NCBI GenBank assembly: GCA_934317185.1
Contig: CAKREJ010000070.1
Location: 1 to 8,293 of the forward strand
Source: an uncultured Anaerobutyricum sp.
Lineage (GTDB): Bacteria; Bacillota; Clostridia; Lachnospirales; Lachnospiraceae
Direction: 5' to 3'
DNA length: 8,293 nt
Part shown: positions 1-7,350 of the stretch, piece after piece
Position numbering within the stretch: position 1 is the stretch's first letter
Layout of the letters: each line of letters opens with the position of its first letter
The notes under the pieces: generated by a model
What the model saw: only the letters and a program-made list of their open reading frames with translations
What the model was told of the DNA's origin: nothing
Database searches by the model: none
Made by a program: the position numbers and the translations under genes

Positions 1-15
1 AAAGGAGTTATAGAT

Positions 16-759
16 ATGTTATTAGAAGGAAAAACAGCAATTGTGACCGGCGCGTCCGGCGGAATCGGAAAAGCAGTCGCCATTGCCCTTGCAAAAGAAG
101 GGGCAGCGGTAGCGGTACATTTTCATGGAAATGAAGAAAAGGCACTTTTAGTAAAAAAAGAAATTGAGAAAGCAGGCGGCAAAGCAGAGATTTTCCGTGC
201 TAATGTAGCAGATTTTGAAGAATGTAACGCTTTAGTAAAAGAAGTAGCCAAAACATTTGGAAGTATCGATATTCTCGTGAATAATGCGGGAATCACAAAG
301 GATGGTCTTTTAATGGCTATGAGCGAGTCAGATTTTGATGATGTTATTGATACGAACTTAAAAGGATGTTTCCAGATGATTCGTTTTGCGAGCCGTCGCA
401 TGATGAAGCAAAGATATGGAAGAATCATTAATGTAAGTTCTGTTTCCGGCGTGGCCGGAAATGCCGGTCAGGCAAATTACTGTGCTTCCAAAGCTGGAAT
501 GATTGGATTAACGAAATCAGCGGCGAAAGAATTAGCATCAAGAGGAATTACCTGTAATGCCATCGCTCCGGGATTTGTAAAAACGGAGATGACAGATGTA
601 CTTTCTGATGAAGTAAAAGAAAATGCAAAGAAACAGATTCCACTCGGTCGTTTTGCAGAGCCTGAAGATATTGCGAATGCGGCAGTATTTTTAGCATCTG
701 ACAAAGCAGCTTACATTACAGGCCAGGTACTTTTAGTTGATGGCGGAATGGTGATGTAA
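16..759 (+). CDS. fabG: 3-oxoacyl-[ACP] reductase FabG
   Basis: This is the NADPH-dependent 3-ketoacyl-ACP reductase of the cytosolic FASII cycle, a short-chain dehydrogenase/reductase. The 247-aa length is normal for FabG. Visible motifs are the cofactor-binding TGxxxGIG at residues 11-18, NNAG at 89-92, and a catalytic set N114, S142, Y155 and K159 (YxxxK), all with the spacing of E. coli FabG. The GQANY context around the active-site tyrosine and the C-terminal [11 protein letters not shown] (234-244) are typical of FabG rather than of a general sugar or steroid dehydrogenase. The ATG at 16 sits 8 nt after AAAGGAG (1-7), which supports this start. It is the first complete gene of the visible operon and fabF follows 56 nt later, with no terminator seen in that gap. 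Position next to fabF makes the FASII role nearly certain. Confidence 0.97.
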   Translation: MLLEGKTAIVTGASGGIGKAVAIALAKEGAAVAVHFHGNEEKALLVKKEIEKAGGKAEIFRANVADFEECNALVKEVAKTFGSIDILVNNAGITKDGLLMAMSESDFDDVIDTNLKGCFQMIRFASRRMMKQRYGRIINVSSVSGVAGNAGQANYCASKAGMIGLTKSAAKELASRGITCNAIAPGFVKTEMTDVLSDEVKENAKKQIPLGRFAEPEDIANAAVFLASDKAAYITGQVLLVDGGMVM

Positions 760-815
760 AGAAATCTGATATTTGAAGCTAACAGGTTTTACCACGATCA
801 AAGAAAGGGAAATTT

Positions 816-2054
816 ATGAAAAGAAGAGTAGTAATTACCGGGATGGGTGCTGTAACTCCGATCGGCAATACAGTAGATGAGTTCTGGAACGGAATCAAAG
901 AAGAAAAAGTAGGTATCGGAGAGATTACAAAGTTTGATACCGAAGATTATAAAGTAAAGATTGCAGCAGAAGTAAAAGATTTTAACGTAAAAGAAAGACT
1001 GGATAATAAAGCGGCAAGAAGAATGGAAGTATTTTCCCAGTATGCGGTAGCGGCTTCCAGAGAAGCGTTTGATATGGCAGGGCTTGATATGACGAAAGAA
1101 GATCCATATCGAGTAGGTGTTATTATCGGTTCTGGTATCGGTGGACTTTCCAGCATGGAAAAAGAGCATGAGAAGATTATTACAAAGGGACCAAAGAGAG
1201 TAAGTCCGATGTTAATTCCTCTGATGATTTCTAATATGGCAGCAGGAAATGTGGCAATTGATCTTGGATGTAAGGGTAAATGTACAGACGTAGTGACTGC
1301 CTGTGCGACCGGAAGTAATTCAATCGGAGATGCACTTCGTGCGATTCAGTATGGTGATGCGGATGTGATGCTTGCCGGTGGAACAGAAAGCAGTATTACA
1401 CCAGTTGCTGTTGCAGGATTTACTAATCTTACAGCACTTTCCAGTGAGAGTGATCCATTGCGAGCTTCTCTTCCGTTTGATGAGGCAAGAAGTGGGTTCG
1501 TTATCGGTGAAGGTGCCGGTGTCGTTGTATTAGAAGAGTTAGAACATGCGAAAAAGCGTGGAGCAAAGATTTTAGCTGAATTAGCCGGATATGGTTCTAC
1601 CTGTGATGCTTTCCATATCACTTCTCCTGCGGAAGACGGAAGCGGTGCAGCAAAAGCGATGGAGCTTGCGATGGAAGAAGCAGGTGTAAAACCGGAAGAG
1701 GTTGACTATATCAATGCACACGGAACAGGAACACATCATAATGATCTTTTTGAGACAAGGGCAGTAAGACGAGCATTCGGTGAGAGTGCAGATCATGTGA
1801 AAATGAGTTCTACAAAGTCTATGATCGGACATTTGCTTGGAGCAGCCGGGGCTGTAGAATTTATTGTATGTGTGAAGTCTATTGAAGAAGGATACATTCA
1901 TCCAACAGTAGGAACAAAGAATCCGGGCGAAGGATGTGACCTTGATTATGTAATAAATGGAGCAGTAGAGCAGGAAGTGAATGTAGCAATTTCCAATTCT
2001 CTTGGATTTGGAGGACATAATGCTTCTCTTCTTGTAAAGAAATACGAGGAGTAG
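816..2054 (+). CDS. fabF: 3-oxoacyl-[ACP] synthase II FabF
   Basis: This is the elongating beta-ketoacyl-ACP synthase (KAS II), which condenses malonyl-ACP with acyl-ACP in the cytosol. The 412-aa length matches the family. The thiolase-fold active site is complete: nucleophile C163 in TACATG (161-166), H302 in AHGTGT (301-306), K334 in SSTKS (331-335) and H339 in GHLLGAAG. The glycine-rich LGFGGHN (396-402) near the C-terminus carries F398, which corresponds to the gatekeeper phenylalanine of FabF enzymes. The Cys-His-His triad separates it from FabH, which has Cys-His-Asn. The start ATG follows an AAAGGG element (804-809). The stop is only 6 nt before accB, and the last codons supply the accB ribosome binding site, so the two genes are probably translationally coupled. 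Confidence 0.97.
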   Translation: MKRRVVITGMGAVTPIGNTVDEFWNGIKEEKVGIGEITKFDTEDYKVKIAAEVKDFNVKERLDNKAARRMEVFSQYAVAASREAFDMAGLDMTKEDPYRVGVIIGSGIGGLSSMEKEHEKIITKGPKRVSPMLIPLMISNMAAGNVAIDLGCKGKCTDVVTACATGSNSIGDALRAIQYGDADVMLAGGTESSITPVAVAGFTNLTALSSESDPLRASLPFDEARSGFVIGEGAGVVVLEELEHAKKRGAKILAELAGYGSTCDAFHITSPAEDGSGAAKAMELAMEEAGVKPEEVDYINAHGTGTHHNDLFETRAVRRAFGESADHVKMSSTKSMIGHLLGAAGAVEFIVCVKSIEEGYIHPTVGTKNPGEGCDLDYVINGAVEQEVNVAISNSLGFGGHNASLLVKKYEE

Positions 2055-2060
2055 ACAGAT

Positions 2061-2534
2061 ATGGATTATCAGCAGATTTTAGAATTAGTAAAAGAAGTAT
2101 CTAAAGCGGGACTTACGAATTTTGAATATACAGAAGGAAATATCCGTATTGCAATGAGCTGTCCACAGCCGGAAGAAAAGATTGTTGTACCGGCATCCAA
2201 TCTTGTTTTACAGGAGGCAGTCAGCACTGAGACAAATACAGTAGAAACGGCTGTTGCCGCACAGTCAGAGCAGATTGCAGAAGAAAAAGGCGGAAATGTT
2301 GTAAAGTCTCCGTTAGTCGGAACCTTTTATGCAGCACCTTCTGAGGATGCACAGCCTTTTGTAAAAGTAGGAGATACGGTAAAGAAAGGTCAGACATTAG
2401 CGATTGTTGAGGCAATGAAGCTTATGAATGAGATTGAGAGTGAATTTGATGGAGTTGTCACAGAAATTCTTGTAGAGAATGAAGACAATGTAGAGTATGG
2501 ACAGCCGTTGTTTCGTATACAGACGAACAAGTAA
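2061..2534 (+). CDS. accB: Biotin carboxyl carrier protein of acetyl-CoA carboxylase
   Basis: AccB is the BCCP subunit: its biotin is carboxylated by AccC and then presented to the AccDA carboxyltransferase. The 157-aa protein has the usual three parts. An N-terminal segment (about 1-35) starts with a helix, MDYQQILELVKEV. A Glu/Thr/Ala/Val-rich flexible linker covers about 36-78. The C-terminal biotinyl domain (about 79-155) carries the biotinylation motif EAMKLMNE (117-124), with K120 as the modified lysine. The preceding VKSPLVGTFY (81-90) is the standard first strand of the bacterial BCCP domain, and its insert PSEDAQPFVKVGD (93-105) corresponds to the 'thumb' region of acetyl-CoA carboxylase BCCPs, which argues against a decarboxylase or pyruvate carboxylase carrier. 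GAGGAG at 2046-2051 lies inside the end of fabF. fabZ starts 19 nt downstream. Confidence 0.97.
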   Translation: MDYQQILELVKEVSKAGLTNFEYTEGNIRIAMSCPQPEEKIVVPASNLVLQEAVSTETNTVETAVAAQSEQIAEEKGGNVVKSPLVGTFYAAPSEDAQPFVKVGDTVKKGQTLAIVEAMKLMNEIESEFDGVVTEILVENEDNVEYGQPLFRIQTNK

Positions 2535-2553
2535 ACCGGTTTGAGGGAAGATT

Positions 2554-2979
2554 ATGAGATTAGGAATTAAAGAAATTGAACAGATTCTGCCACACAGACA
2601 TCCTTTTCTTTTAGTAGATTATATCGAAGAGATGGAGCCAGGTGTCAGTGCGGTTGGATATAAATGTGTTACTTTTCATGAGGACTTTTTCCGTGGACAT
2701 TTTCCACAGGAGCCAGTTATGCCGGGAGTTCTTACGGTAGAGGCATTAGCACAGGTGGGAGCTGTGGCAATTCTTTCTTTGGAAGAAAACAAAGGAAAGA
2801 CCGCTTACTTTGGTGGAATTAATAAATGTCGTTTTAAAGGAAAGATTGTTCCTGGAGATAAAGTGAAATTAGAAACAAAGATTGTAAAACGAAAAGGACC
2901 TATGGGTGTGGGTGAGGCTACAGCCTATGTGGACGGAAAAGTCGTTGTAAAAGCAGAATTAACCTTTATGGTTGGATAG
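2554..2979 (+). CDS. fabZ: 3-hydroxyacyl-[ACP] dehydratase FabZ
   Basis: FabZ removes water from (3R)-hydroxyacyl-ACP to give trans-2-enoyl-ACP in the FASII cycle. The 141-aa protein is a single hot-dog domain of normal FabZ length. Signature elements are LPHRHPFLLVD (12-22), the catalytic histidine H49 in GHFP (48-51), and the catalytic glutamate E63 in PGVLTVEALAQ (57-67). The His-Glu spacing of 14 matches E. coli FabZ (H54/E68). The protein lacks the extra N-terminal length of FabA, and FabA-type isomerase activity cannot be judged from sequence. The ATG follows GAGGGA at 2543-2548. Insertion between accB and accC is the order of the Streptococcus/Lactococcus fab cluster, so the gene is part of that conserved operon. 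Confidence 0.96.
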   Translation: MRLGIKEIEQILPHRHPFLLVDYIEEMEPGVSAVGYKCVTFHEDFFRGHFPQEPVMPGVLTVEALAQVGAVAILSLEENKGKTAYFGGINKCRFKGKIVPGDKVKLETKIVKRKGPMGVGEATAYVDGKVVVKAELTFMVG

Positions 2980-2995
2980 ATAAGGGGAGAATATA

Positions 2996-4354
2996 ATGAT
3001 TCGGAAAATATTAATTGCAAACAGAGGAGAAATTGCCATCCGCATCATTCGTGCATGCCGTGAGATGGGAATTGAGACTGTTGCAGTATATTCCGAAGCA
3101 GACCGTGAGGCGCTTCACACGCAGCTTGCCGATGAGGCGGTCTGTATCGGACCGGCTGCTGCAAAAGACAGTTATCTGAATATGGAGCAGATTATCAGTG
3201 CGACGATCATTACCGGTGCTGATGCAATACATCCGGGATTTGGGTTTTTATCGGAAAATAGCCAGTTCGCAAAGCTGTGTGAGGCATGTCATATTACTTT
3301 TATCGGTCCAGATTCTGATATTATTGCCCGTCTTGGGAATAAGGCAGTGGCGAGACAGACAATGGTAGATGCCGGTGTTCCGGTTATTCCGGGATGTCAG
3401 AAAGCACTTACCGATGTAAAAGAAGCATTAGAGATTGCAAAAGGGATAGGATTCCCTGTTATCGTAAAGGCAGTTCTTGGCGGTGGTGGCAAAGGAATGC
3501 GTGTTGCTTACACGGAAGAAGAATTTGAGAATGCATTTTTAATGGCACAAAAAGAGTCAGGACTTGCTTTTGGTGATGAGAGTATGTATCTTGAACATTT
3601 CGTAGAGAATCCCCGTCATATTGAATTTCAGATTCTTGCGGATAATTATGGCAATGTGATTCATCTTGGAGAAAGAGACTGTTCTGTGCAGAGGAACCAT
3701 CAGAAGGTTATTGAGGAATCTCCTTCTGCAGCGGTAGACGAAGCACTTCGTGAGAGAATGGGTAAGGCAGCGGTTCTTGCTGCAAAGGCAGCGGGATATA
3801 AGAATGCCGGTACGATAGAATTTCTTCTTGAAAAAGATAAAAGTTTTTATTTTATGGAGATGAATACCCGTATTCAGGTAGAACATCCTGTTACAGAGTG
3901 GGTAACCGGAATTGATCTGATTAAAGCTCAGATTCGTATTGCAGATGGAGAAAAGTTAAAATGGAAGCAGGAAGACATACAGATTACAGGACATGCAATC
4001 GAATGCCGTATTAATGCGGAAGACCCGTCGAAGAACTTTCGACCATGTCCGGGAAGAATTACGGATATGTATCTTCCGGGCGGAAAGGGAGTCCGTATCG
4101 ACAGTGCGATTTACAGCGGCTGTGAAGTATCTCCTTATTATGATTCCATGATTACAAAGCTTATTGTATTTGCGGCAACAAGAAAAGAAGCAATTGCGAA
4201 GATGCATCGGGCATTAGGTGAAGTTATCATTGAAGGAATCACCACAAATATTGATTTTTTATACGAGATTATGGAACGTCCGGATTATCAGGAGGGCGAC
4301 TTTACGATTCAGTATCTGGAAAAGGTACTTGAAGAGATGGGAGAGAATAAATAA
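2996..4354 (+). CDS. accC: Acetyl-CoA carboxylase, biotin carboxylase subunit
   Basis: AccC carboxylates the biotin on AccB using ATP and bicarbonate. The 452-aa length equals the usual single-function biotin carboxylase, with no fused BCCP or carboxyltransferase. The order is an N-terminal pre-ATP-grasp domain beginning [13 protein letters not shown] (2-14), the ATP-grasp domain with K116, the ATP-binding lysine K158 and the glycine loop LGGGGKGMR (161-169), and a C-terminal biotin carboxylase domain. Catalytic residues visible are H235-Q236-K237, E275, E288 and N290 for metal binding, R292 and E296 in [16 protein letters not shown] (381-385) is also characteristic. It starts 16 nt after fabZ behind AAGGGGAG (2982-2989). 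Its TAA overlaps the accDA ATG by one base, which predicts tight coupling of the two products. Pyruvate carboxylase or urea carboxylase is excluded by length and context. Confidence 0.97.
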   Translation: MIRKILIANRGEIAIRIIRACREMGIETVAVYSEADREALHTQLADEAVCIGPAAAKDSYLNMEQIISATIITGADAIHPGFGFLSENSQFAKLCEACHITFIGPDSDIIARLGNKAVARQTMVDAGVPVIPGCQKALTDVKEALEIAKGIGFPVIVKAVLGGGGKGMRVAYTEEEFENAFLMAQKESGLAFGDESMYLEHFVENPRHIEFQILADNYGNVIHLGERDCSVQRNHQKVIEESPSAAVDEALRERMGKAAVLAAKAAGYKNAGTIEFLLEKDKSFYFMEMNTRIQVEHPVTEWVTGIDLIKAQIRIADGEKLKWKQEDIQITGHAIECRINAEDPSKNFRPCPGRITDMYLPGGKGVRIDSAIYSGCEVSPYYDSMITKLIVFAATRKEAIAKMHRALGEVIIEGITTNIDFLYEIMERPDYQEGDFTIQYLEKVLEEMGENK

Positions 4355-6108
4355 TGAAGTTAAAAAGTATATTTAAGAAAACACCCGTCACTAAGCCGGA
4401 GGTAAAAGAAACCGCCAGTCAGATAAAGCCGGAGGTTCCGGAAGGACTACTAAAAAGATGTAACAAATGCGGAAAAGGTATTTTTACAGAAGATTATAAA
4501 AAGAATCTTTATATTTGTCCAAAGTGTGGAGGTTATCTTAGGATGCCGGCACAAAAAAGAATAGAATTCTTAACAGAAAAAGATTCTTTTGAAGAGTGGG
4601 ATACTGGTCTTTTCACTGAGAATCCACTGCGTATGATCGGCTATCCTGACAGAATTAAAGTATTACAGGATAAGACAAGGTTAGATGAAGCGGTTATTAC
4701 CGGAAAGGCCCGTATCGGTGAAAATGAAGTCGTTCTCATGGTGATGGACGGTCGTTTCCTTATGGCAAGTATGGGTGAAGTTGTCGGGGAAAAGATTGCA
4801 AGAGGAGTAGAACGTGCTACAAAAGAAAGGCTTCCTGTTGTTATTTTTACCTGCTCCGGCGGGGCAAGAATGCAGGAAGGAATGACTTCGCTTATGCAGA
4901 TGGCGAAGACTTCAGCAGCATTAAAAAGACATAGTGATGCAGGCTTGCTATACATCACAGTATTGACAGACCCGACAACCGGTGGCGTTACTGCAAGCTT
5001 TGCCATGCTTGGAGATATTATTTTAGCAGAGCCAAAAGCACTTATTGGGTTTGCAGGTCCCCGTGTCATTGAACAGACCATCCATAAGAAGCTTCCAAAA
5101 GGCTTTCAGCGTTCCGAATTTCTCTTAGAGCATGGATTTATCGATAAAATCGTAGAGAGAAAAGACATGAAGACAGTCTTAGAACAGATTCTTACAATGC
5201 ATCGTCTGACGACAAAAAATCCAGAGATAGCAGAAGTTTCAGGAGATGTTTTGGGTGTTTCAAATAAGAATACAGGAAAATCACGCAAACAAAAGCTTTC
5301 TGTTGCACAAAAAAAACGTGCAGGTGAAAAGACAGCATGGGAGCGTGTGCTGACATCCCGTGAGAAAGATCGTCCGGTTGGGGAAGATTATATTAACGGA
5401 TTATTTGAGCAATTTATGGAGTTTCATGGAGATCGAAACTTTGGTGATGATGCCGCTATCTGTGGTGGTCTTGCTTATTTTCAGGGACAGCCGGTTACGG
5501 TAATCGCACAGATGAAGGGAAAAAATACAGCAGAAAATATTGAGCGTAATTTTGGAATGCCGGAACCGGAAGGGTACCGGAAAGCACTTCGTCTTATGAA
5601 GCAGGCAGAGAAGTTCCATCGTCCGATTATCTGTTTTGTCGATACACCGGGAGCATTTTGTGGTATGGAAGCCGAGGAAAGAGGTCAGGGAGAGGCGATT
5701 GCCAGAAACCTCTACGAAATGTCTACCTTAAAAACGCCGATTCTCTCTGTTTTGATCGGGGAAGGTGGCAGCGGCGGTGCACTTGCTATGGCAGTAGCTG
5801 ATGAAGTCTGGATACTTGAAAATGCAGTCTATTCTATTCTTTCTCCGGAAGGATATGCAGCCATTTTATGGAAGGATGGCAGCCAGGCAGCTCGTGCGGC
5901 AAAAGCAATGAAGTTAACTTCATATGATTTATATAAAGCTGGTTTTGTAGAAAAAATTATTCAAGAACCAGAATCTTATACTTTAGATTCTATTATTAAT
6001 GTATTTGATGATTTAGAAGAAAATATTTCCCGGTTCTTGGAAAGCAGCAAAAAAGTCACAGAAGAAGAACGAGTAGAGATGAGATACCAGCGTTTCCGCA
6101 GTATGTAA
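4354..6108 (+). CDS. accDA: Fused acetyl-CoA carboxylase carboxyltransferase, beta-alpha (AccD-AccA)
   Basis: One uninterrupted 584-aa frame carries both carboxyltransferase subunits, which move the carboxyl group from carboxybiotin to acetyl-CoA to form malonyl-CoA. AccD occupies about residues 30-285. It has a four-cysteine zinc ribbon C36-x2-C39 and C55-x2-C58, then SGGARMQEG (168-176), [12 protein letters not shown] (206-217) and [15 protein letters not shown] (247-261). A polar, Lys-rich linker covers about 288-326. AccA runs from TAWERV (327-332) through [18 protein letters not shown] (398-415), FVDTPGA (428-434), [13 protein letters not shown] (440-452) and [10 protein letters not shown] (469-478) to RYQRF near the end. 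The AccA half is shorter at its N-terminus than E. coli AccA, having lost most of the leading helical region, but its catalytic core is intact. The start overlaps the accC stop, with GGGAGAG (4339-4345) as ribosome binding site. No frameshift is needed. Part of the C-terminal coding region (about 5908-6060) is more AT-rich than the rest. Confidence 0.95.
   Translation: MKLKSIFKKTPVTKPEVKETASQIKPEVPEGLLKRCNKCGKGIFTEDYKKNLYICPKCGGYLRMPAQKRIEFLTEKDSFEEWDTGLFTENPLRMIGYPDRIKVLQDKTRLDEAVITGKARIGENEVVLMVMDGRFLMASMGEVVGEKIARGVERATKERLPVVIFTCSGGARMQEGMTSLMQMAKTSAALKRHSDAGLLYITVLTDPTTGGVTASFAMLGDIILAEPKALIGFAGPRVIEQTIHKKLPKGFQRSEFLLEHGFIDKIVERKDMKTVLEQILTMHRLTTKNPEIAEVSGDVLGVSNKNTGKSRKQKLSVAQKKRAGEKTAWERVLTSREKDRPVGEDYINGLFEQFMEFHGDRNFGDDAAICGGLAYFQGQPVTVIAQMKGKNTAENIERNFGMPEPEGYRKALRLMKQAEKFHRPIICFVDTPGAFCGMEAEERGQGEAIARNLYEMSTLKTPILSVLIGEGGSGGALAMAVADEVWILENAVYSILSPEGYAAILWKDGSQAARAAKAMKLTSYDLYKAGFVEKIIQEPESYTLDSIINVFDDLEENISRFLESSKKVTEEERVEMRYQRFRSM
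5908..5923. repeat. Perfect 16-bp palindrome inside accDA
   Basis: ATGAAGTTAACTTCAT reads the same on both strands and covers codons for about M519-S523 in the AccA half. Chance occurrence of one 16-bp perfect palindrome in a window this size is roughly one in eight, so it may be accidental. No promoter or gene start lies next to it. Confidence 0.5.
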
Positions 6109-6120
6109 GAGGAGCGTATT

Positions 6121-6140
6121 TATAATAACCTAAAGGTAAT
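6121..6140 (+). promoter_or_regulatory. -10-like box and imperfect dyad between accDA and the NMO-like gene
   Basis: A perfect TATAAT (6121-6126) has no recognisable -35 hexamer at 16-18 nt spacing. It is followed by an imperfect dyad at 6125-6140 with 7-nt arms, one mismatch and a 2-nt centre around ACCTAAAGGT. It could be a weak internal promoter with an operator, or chance in an AT-rich 63-nt gap. Readthrough from accDA is equally possible, because there is no clear terminator here. Confidence 0.25.
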
Positions 6141-6171
6141 AGGGTTTGCCTATGATAAACGAGGAAAATTT

Positions 6172-7239
6172 ATGAATAAAGAATTATTTTTTATTGGAAA
6201 AAAACAATTAAAAGTTCCAATCGTACAAGGTGGAATGGGGGTTGGTATCAGTCTTGGAAGACTTGCCGGAACGGTTGCAAAAGAAGGCGGTGCCGGAACA
6301 ATTTCTGCTGCTCAGATTGGTTTTAGGGAACCAGATTTTTATGAGAATCCGATAGAGGCAAATAAACGTGCCATTCATAAAGAAATGAAGAAGGCAAGAG
6401 AAATTTCACCGGAAGGAATCGTTGGCTTTAATCTGATGGTAGCGATGAATGATTATGAAACCTATGTCAGAGAAGTAATTGCAGCAGGAGCAGACTTTAT
6501 CGTATCCGGAGCAGGACTTCCGGTGGATCTTCCGGCTTACACAAAAGACAGCGATATTGCGATCGCCCCGATTGTATCCACACAGAAGTCTGTTCGTGTC
6601 ATTTTAAAATTCTGGGATAAAAAGTATAAAAGAACCGCAGATTTTATTGTTATCGAAGGACCTATGGCGGGAGGCCATCTTGGTTTTCACAAGGATCAGT
6701 TAGAAGAATTCACCACTGAGCTTTATGCAGAAGAAGTAAAGAATATTATTGCCGTAGTACACAAATATGAAGAAAAATATGAGAAAAAGATACCTGTCGT
6801 TCTGGCAGGAGGTATTTATGATCATTTTGATTATGAAAGAGCATTCTTGCTTGGAGCAGATGGAGTGCAGATAGCCACCCGTTTTGTGACAACAGAAGAA
6901 TGTGATGCAGCGCAACCTTATAAACAAGCCTATATTCAAGCCAAAAAAGAAGACATTGTTATTGTAAAAAGTCCCGTAGGAATGCCGGGAAGAGCCATTC
7001 GAAATTTATTTTTAGAAAAAGTGGAATCAGAAGGAAGAATTCCACCGACAAAATGTCTTCGATGTATTCATACCTGCAATCCGGCAGAAACACCATACTG
7101 TATTACGGAAGCACTTATTCACGCAGCAAAAGGAGAGGTTGAAAATGCTCTCTTATTCTGCGGAGCACGTGCTTATGAAGCAAAAACAATAGAAACAGTA
7201 AAAAAAGTAATTGATTATTTCTGTAAAGATTGTTTATAA
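6172..7239 (+). CDS. Nitronate monooxygenase / FabK-like FMN-dependent TIM-barrel enzyme with cysteine-rich C-terminus
   Basis: The 355-aa protein belongs to the 2-nitropropane dioxygenase/nitronate monooxygenase superfamily of FMN-binding TIM barrels, which also contains the enoyl-ACP reductase FabK. Visible elements are PIVQGGMGVGIS (16-27), SGAGLPVDLP (112-121), GPMAGGHLG (163-171) with the active-site-type H169, the phosphate-binding LAGGI (211-215), and GADGVQIATRF (228-238). From about 290 the chain departs from FabK and carries C295, C298, C302 and C310 (CX2CX3CX7C), C330, and a terminal C351-x2-C354. That pattern suggests metal or Fe-S binding or redox disulfides, but this is inference. 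The start ATG follows GAGGA (6161-6165). It lies 63 nt after accDA and before a FabT-like gene, so a role in lipid metabolism is plausible. The substrate is not known. It could act as an enoyl reductase, but the C-terminal half differs too much from FabK to name it so. Confidence 0.85.
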   Translation: MNKELFFIGKKQLKVPIVQGGMGVGISLGRLAGTVAKEGGAGTISAAQIGFREPDFYENPIEANKRAIHKEMKKAREISPEGIVGFNLMVAMNDYETYVREVIAAGADFIVSGAGLPVDLPAYTKDSDIAIAPIVSTQKSVRVILKFWDKKYKRTADFIVIEGPMAGGHLGFHKDQLEEFTTELYAEEVKNIIAVVHKYEEKYEKKIPVVLAGGIYDHFDYERAFLLGADGVQIATRFVTTEECDAAQPYKQAYIQAKKEDIVIVKSPVGMPGRAIRNLFLEKVESEGRIPPTKCLRCIHTCNPAETPYCITEALIHAAKGEVENALLFCGARAYEAKTIETVKKVIDYFCKDCL

Positions 7240-7240
7240 T
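7211..7240 (+). promoter_or_regulatory. Sigma-A-type promoter overlapping the NMO-like stop codon
   Basis: A -35 of TTGATT (7211-7216) and a perfect -10 TATAAT (7235-7240) are separated by 18 nt. A run of seven A residues (7200-7206) just upstream could act as an UP element. The -10 contains the TAA stop of the preceding gene. Transcription would start near 7247 and give the MarR gene a leader of roughly 100 nt. This would allow the regulator to be expressed apart from the fab operon. It is a sequence match only. Confidence 0.55.
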
Positions 7241-7255
7241 GGTAATATCAAAAAA

Positions 7256-7287
7256 GCAAATTGCAAGTATTGTACAGAGCAATTCGC
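7256..7287 (+). repeat. Imperfect inverted repeat in the MarR-gene leader
   Basis: GCAAATTGC (7256-7264) can pair with GCAATTCGC (7279-7287) with one A-C mismatch around a 14-nt loop. It would lie at the very 5' end of the predicted leader transcript. No T-tract follows, so it is not a terminator. A role in RNA stability or protein binding is possible, as is chance. Confidence 0.35.
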
Positions 7288-7289
7288 AG

Positions 7290-7305
7290 ATATCATCAAT
7301 GATAT
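7290..7305. promoter_or_regulatory. Perfect 7-2-7 palindrome, candidate MarR/FabT-type operator
   Basis: ATATCAT-CA-ATGATAT is a perfect inverted repeat with 7-bp arms and a 2-bp centre, the size typical of MarR-family dimer sites. It lies 45 bp upstream of the MarR-family start codon and about 50 bp downstream of the predicted -10, so bound protein could block elongation. It does not match the TTTGA/TCAAA streptococcal FabT site well. Autoregulation is inferred from position. Confidence 0.5.
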
Positions 7306-7350
7306 TAAGTGGTAAAAAGATACGGTATTAGATAAGGTGAGAATATAGGG

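Noticed and set aside
760..815. FapR- or FabT-type operator between fabG and fabF
   Set aside because: Only scattered TTTGA and TCAAA half-sites with unsuitable spacing are present, and no full dyad is seen.
1581..2018. 145-codon antisense open frame opposite fabF
   Set aside because: It lies wholly over a well-conserved fabF coding region, has a Cys/Arg/Phe-rich composition typical of an antisense shadow, and has no recognisable domain.
3557..3886. 109-codon antisense open frame opposite accC
   Set aside because: It is a shadow over the ATP-grasp core, and its composition mirrors the sense codons.
4641..5081. 146-codon antisense open frame opposite the AccD half
   Set aside because: It is the complement of highly conserved carboxyltransferase motifs, has low-complexity Ser/Ile/Pro composition and no recognisable domain.
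6152..6175. Tiny open frame of 7 codons overlapping the start of the NMO-like gene
   Set aside because: It has no convincing ribosome binding site of its own, and the length gives no coding signal.
6172..7239. Naming the NMO-like gene fabK
   Set aside because: The shared barrel motifs are superfamily-wide, and the C-terminal half with its cysteine cluster does not resemble FabK as I know it. Operon position alone is not enough.
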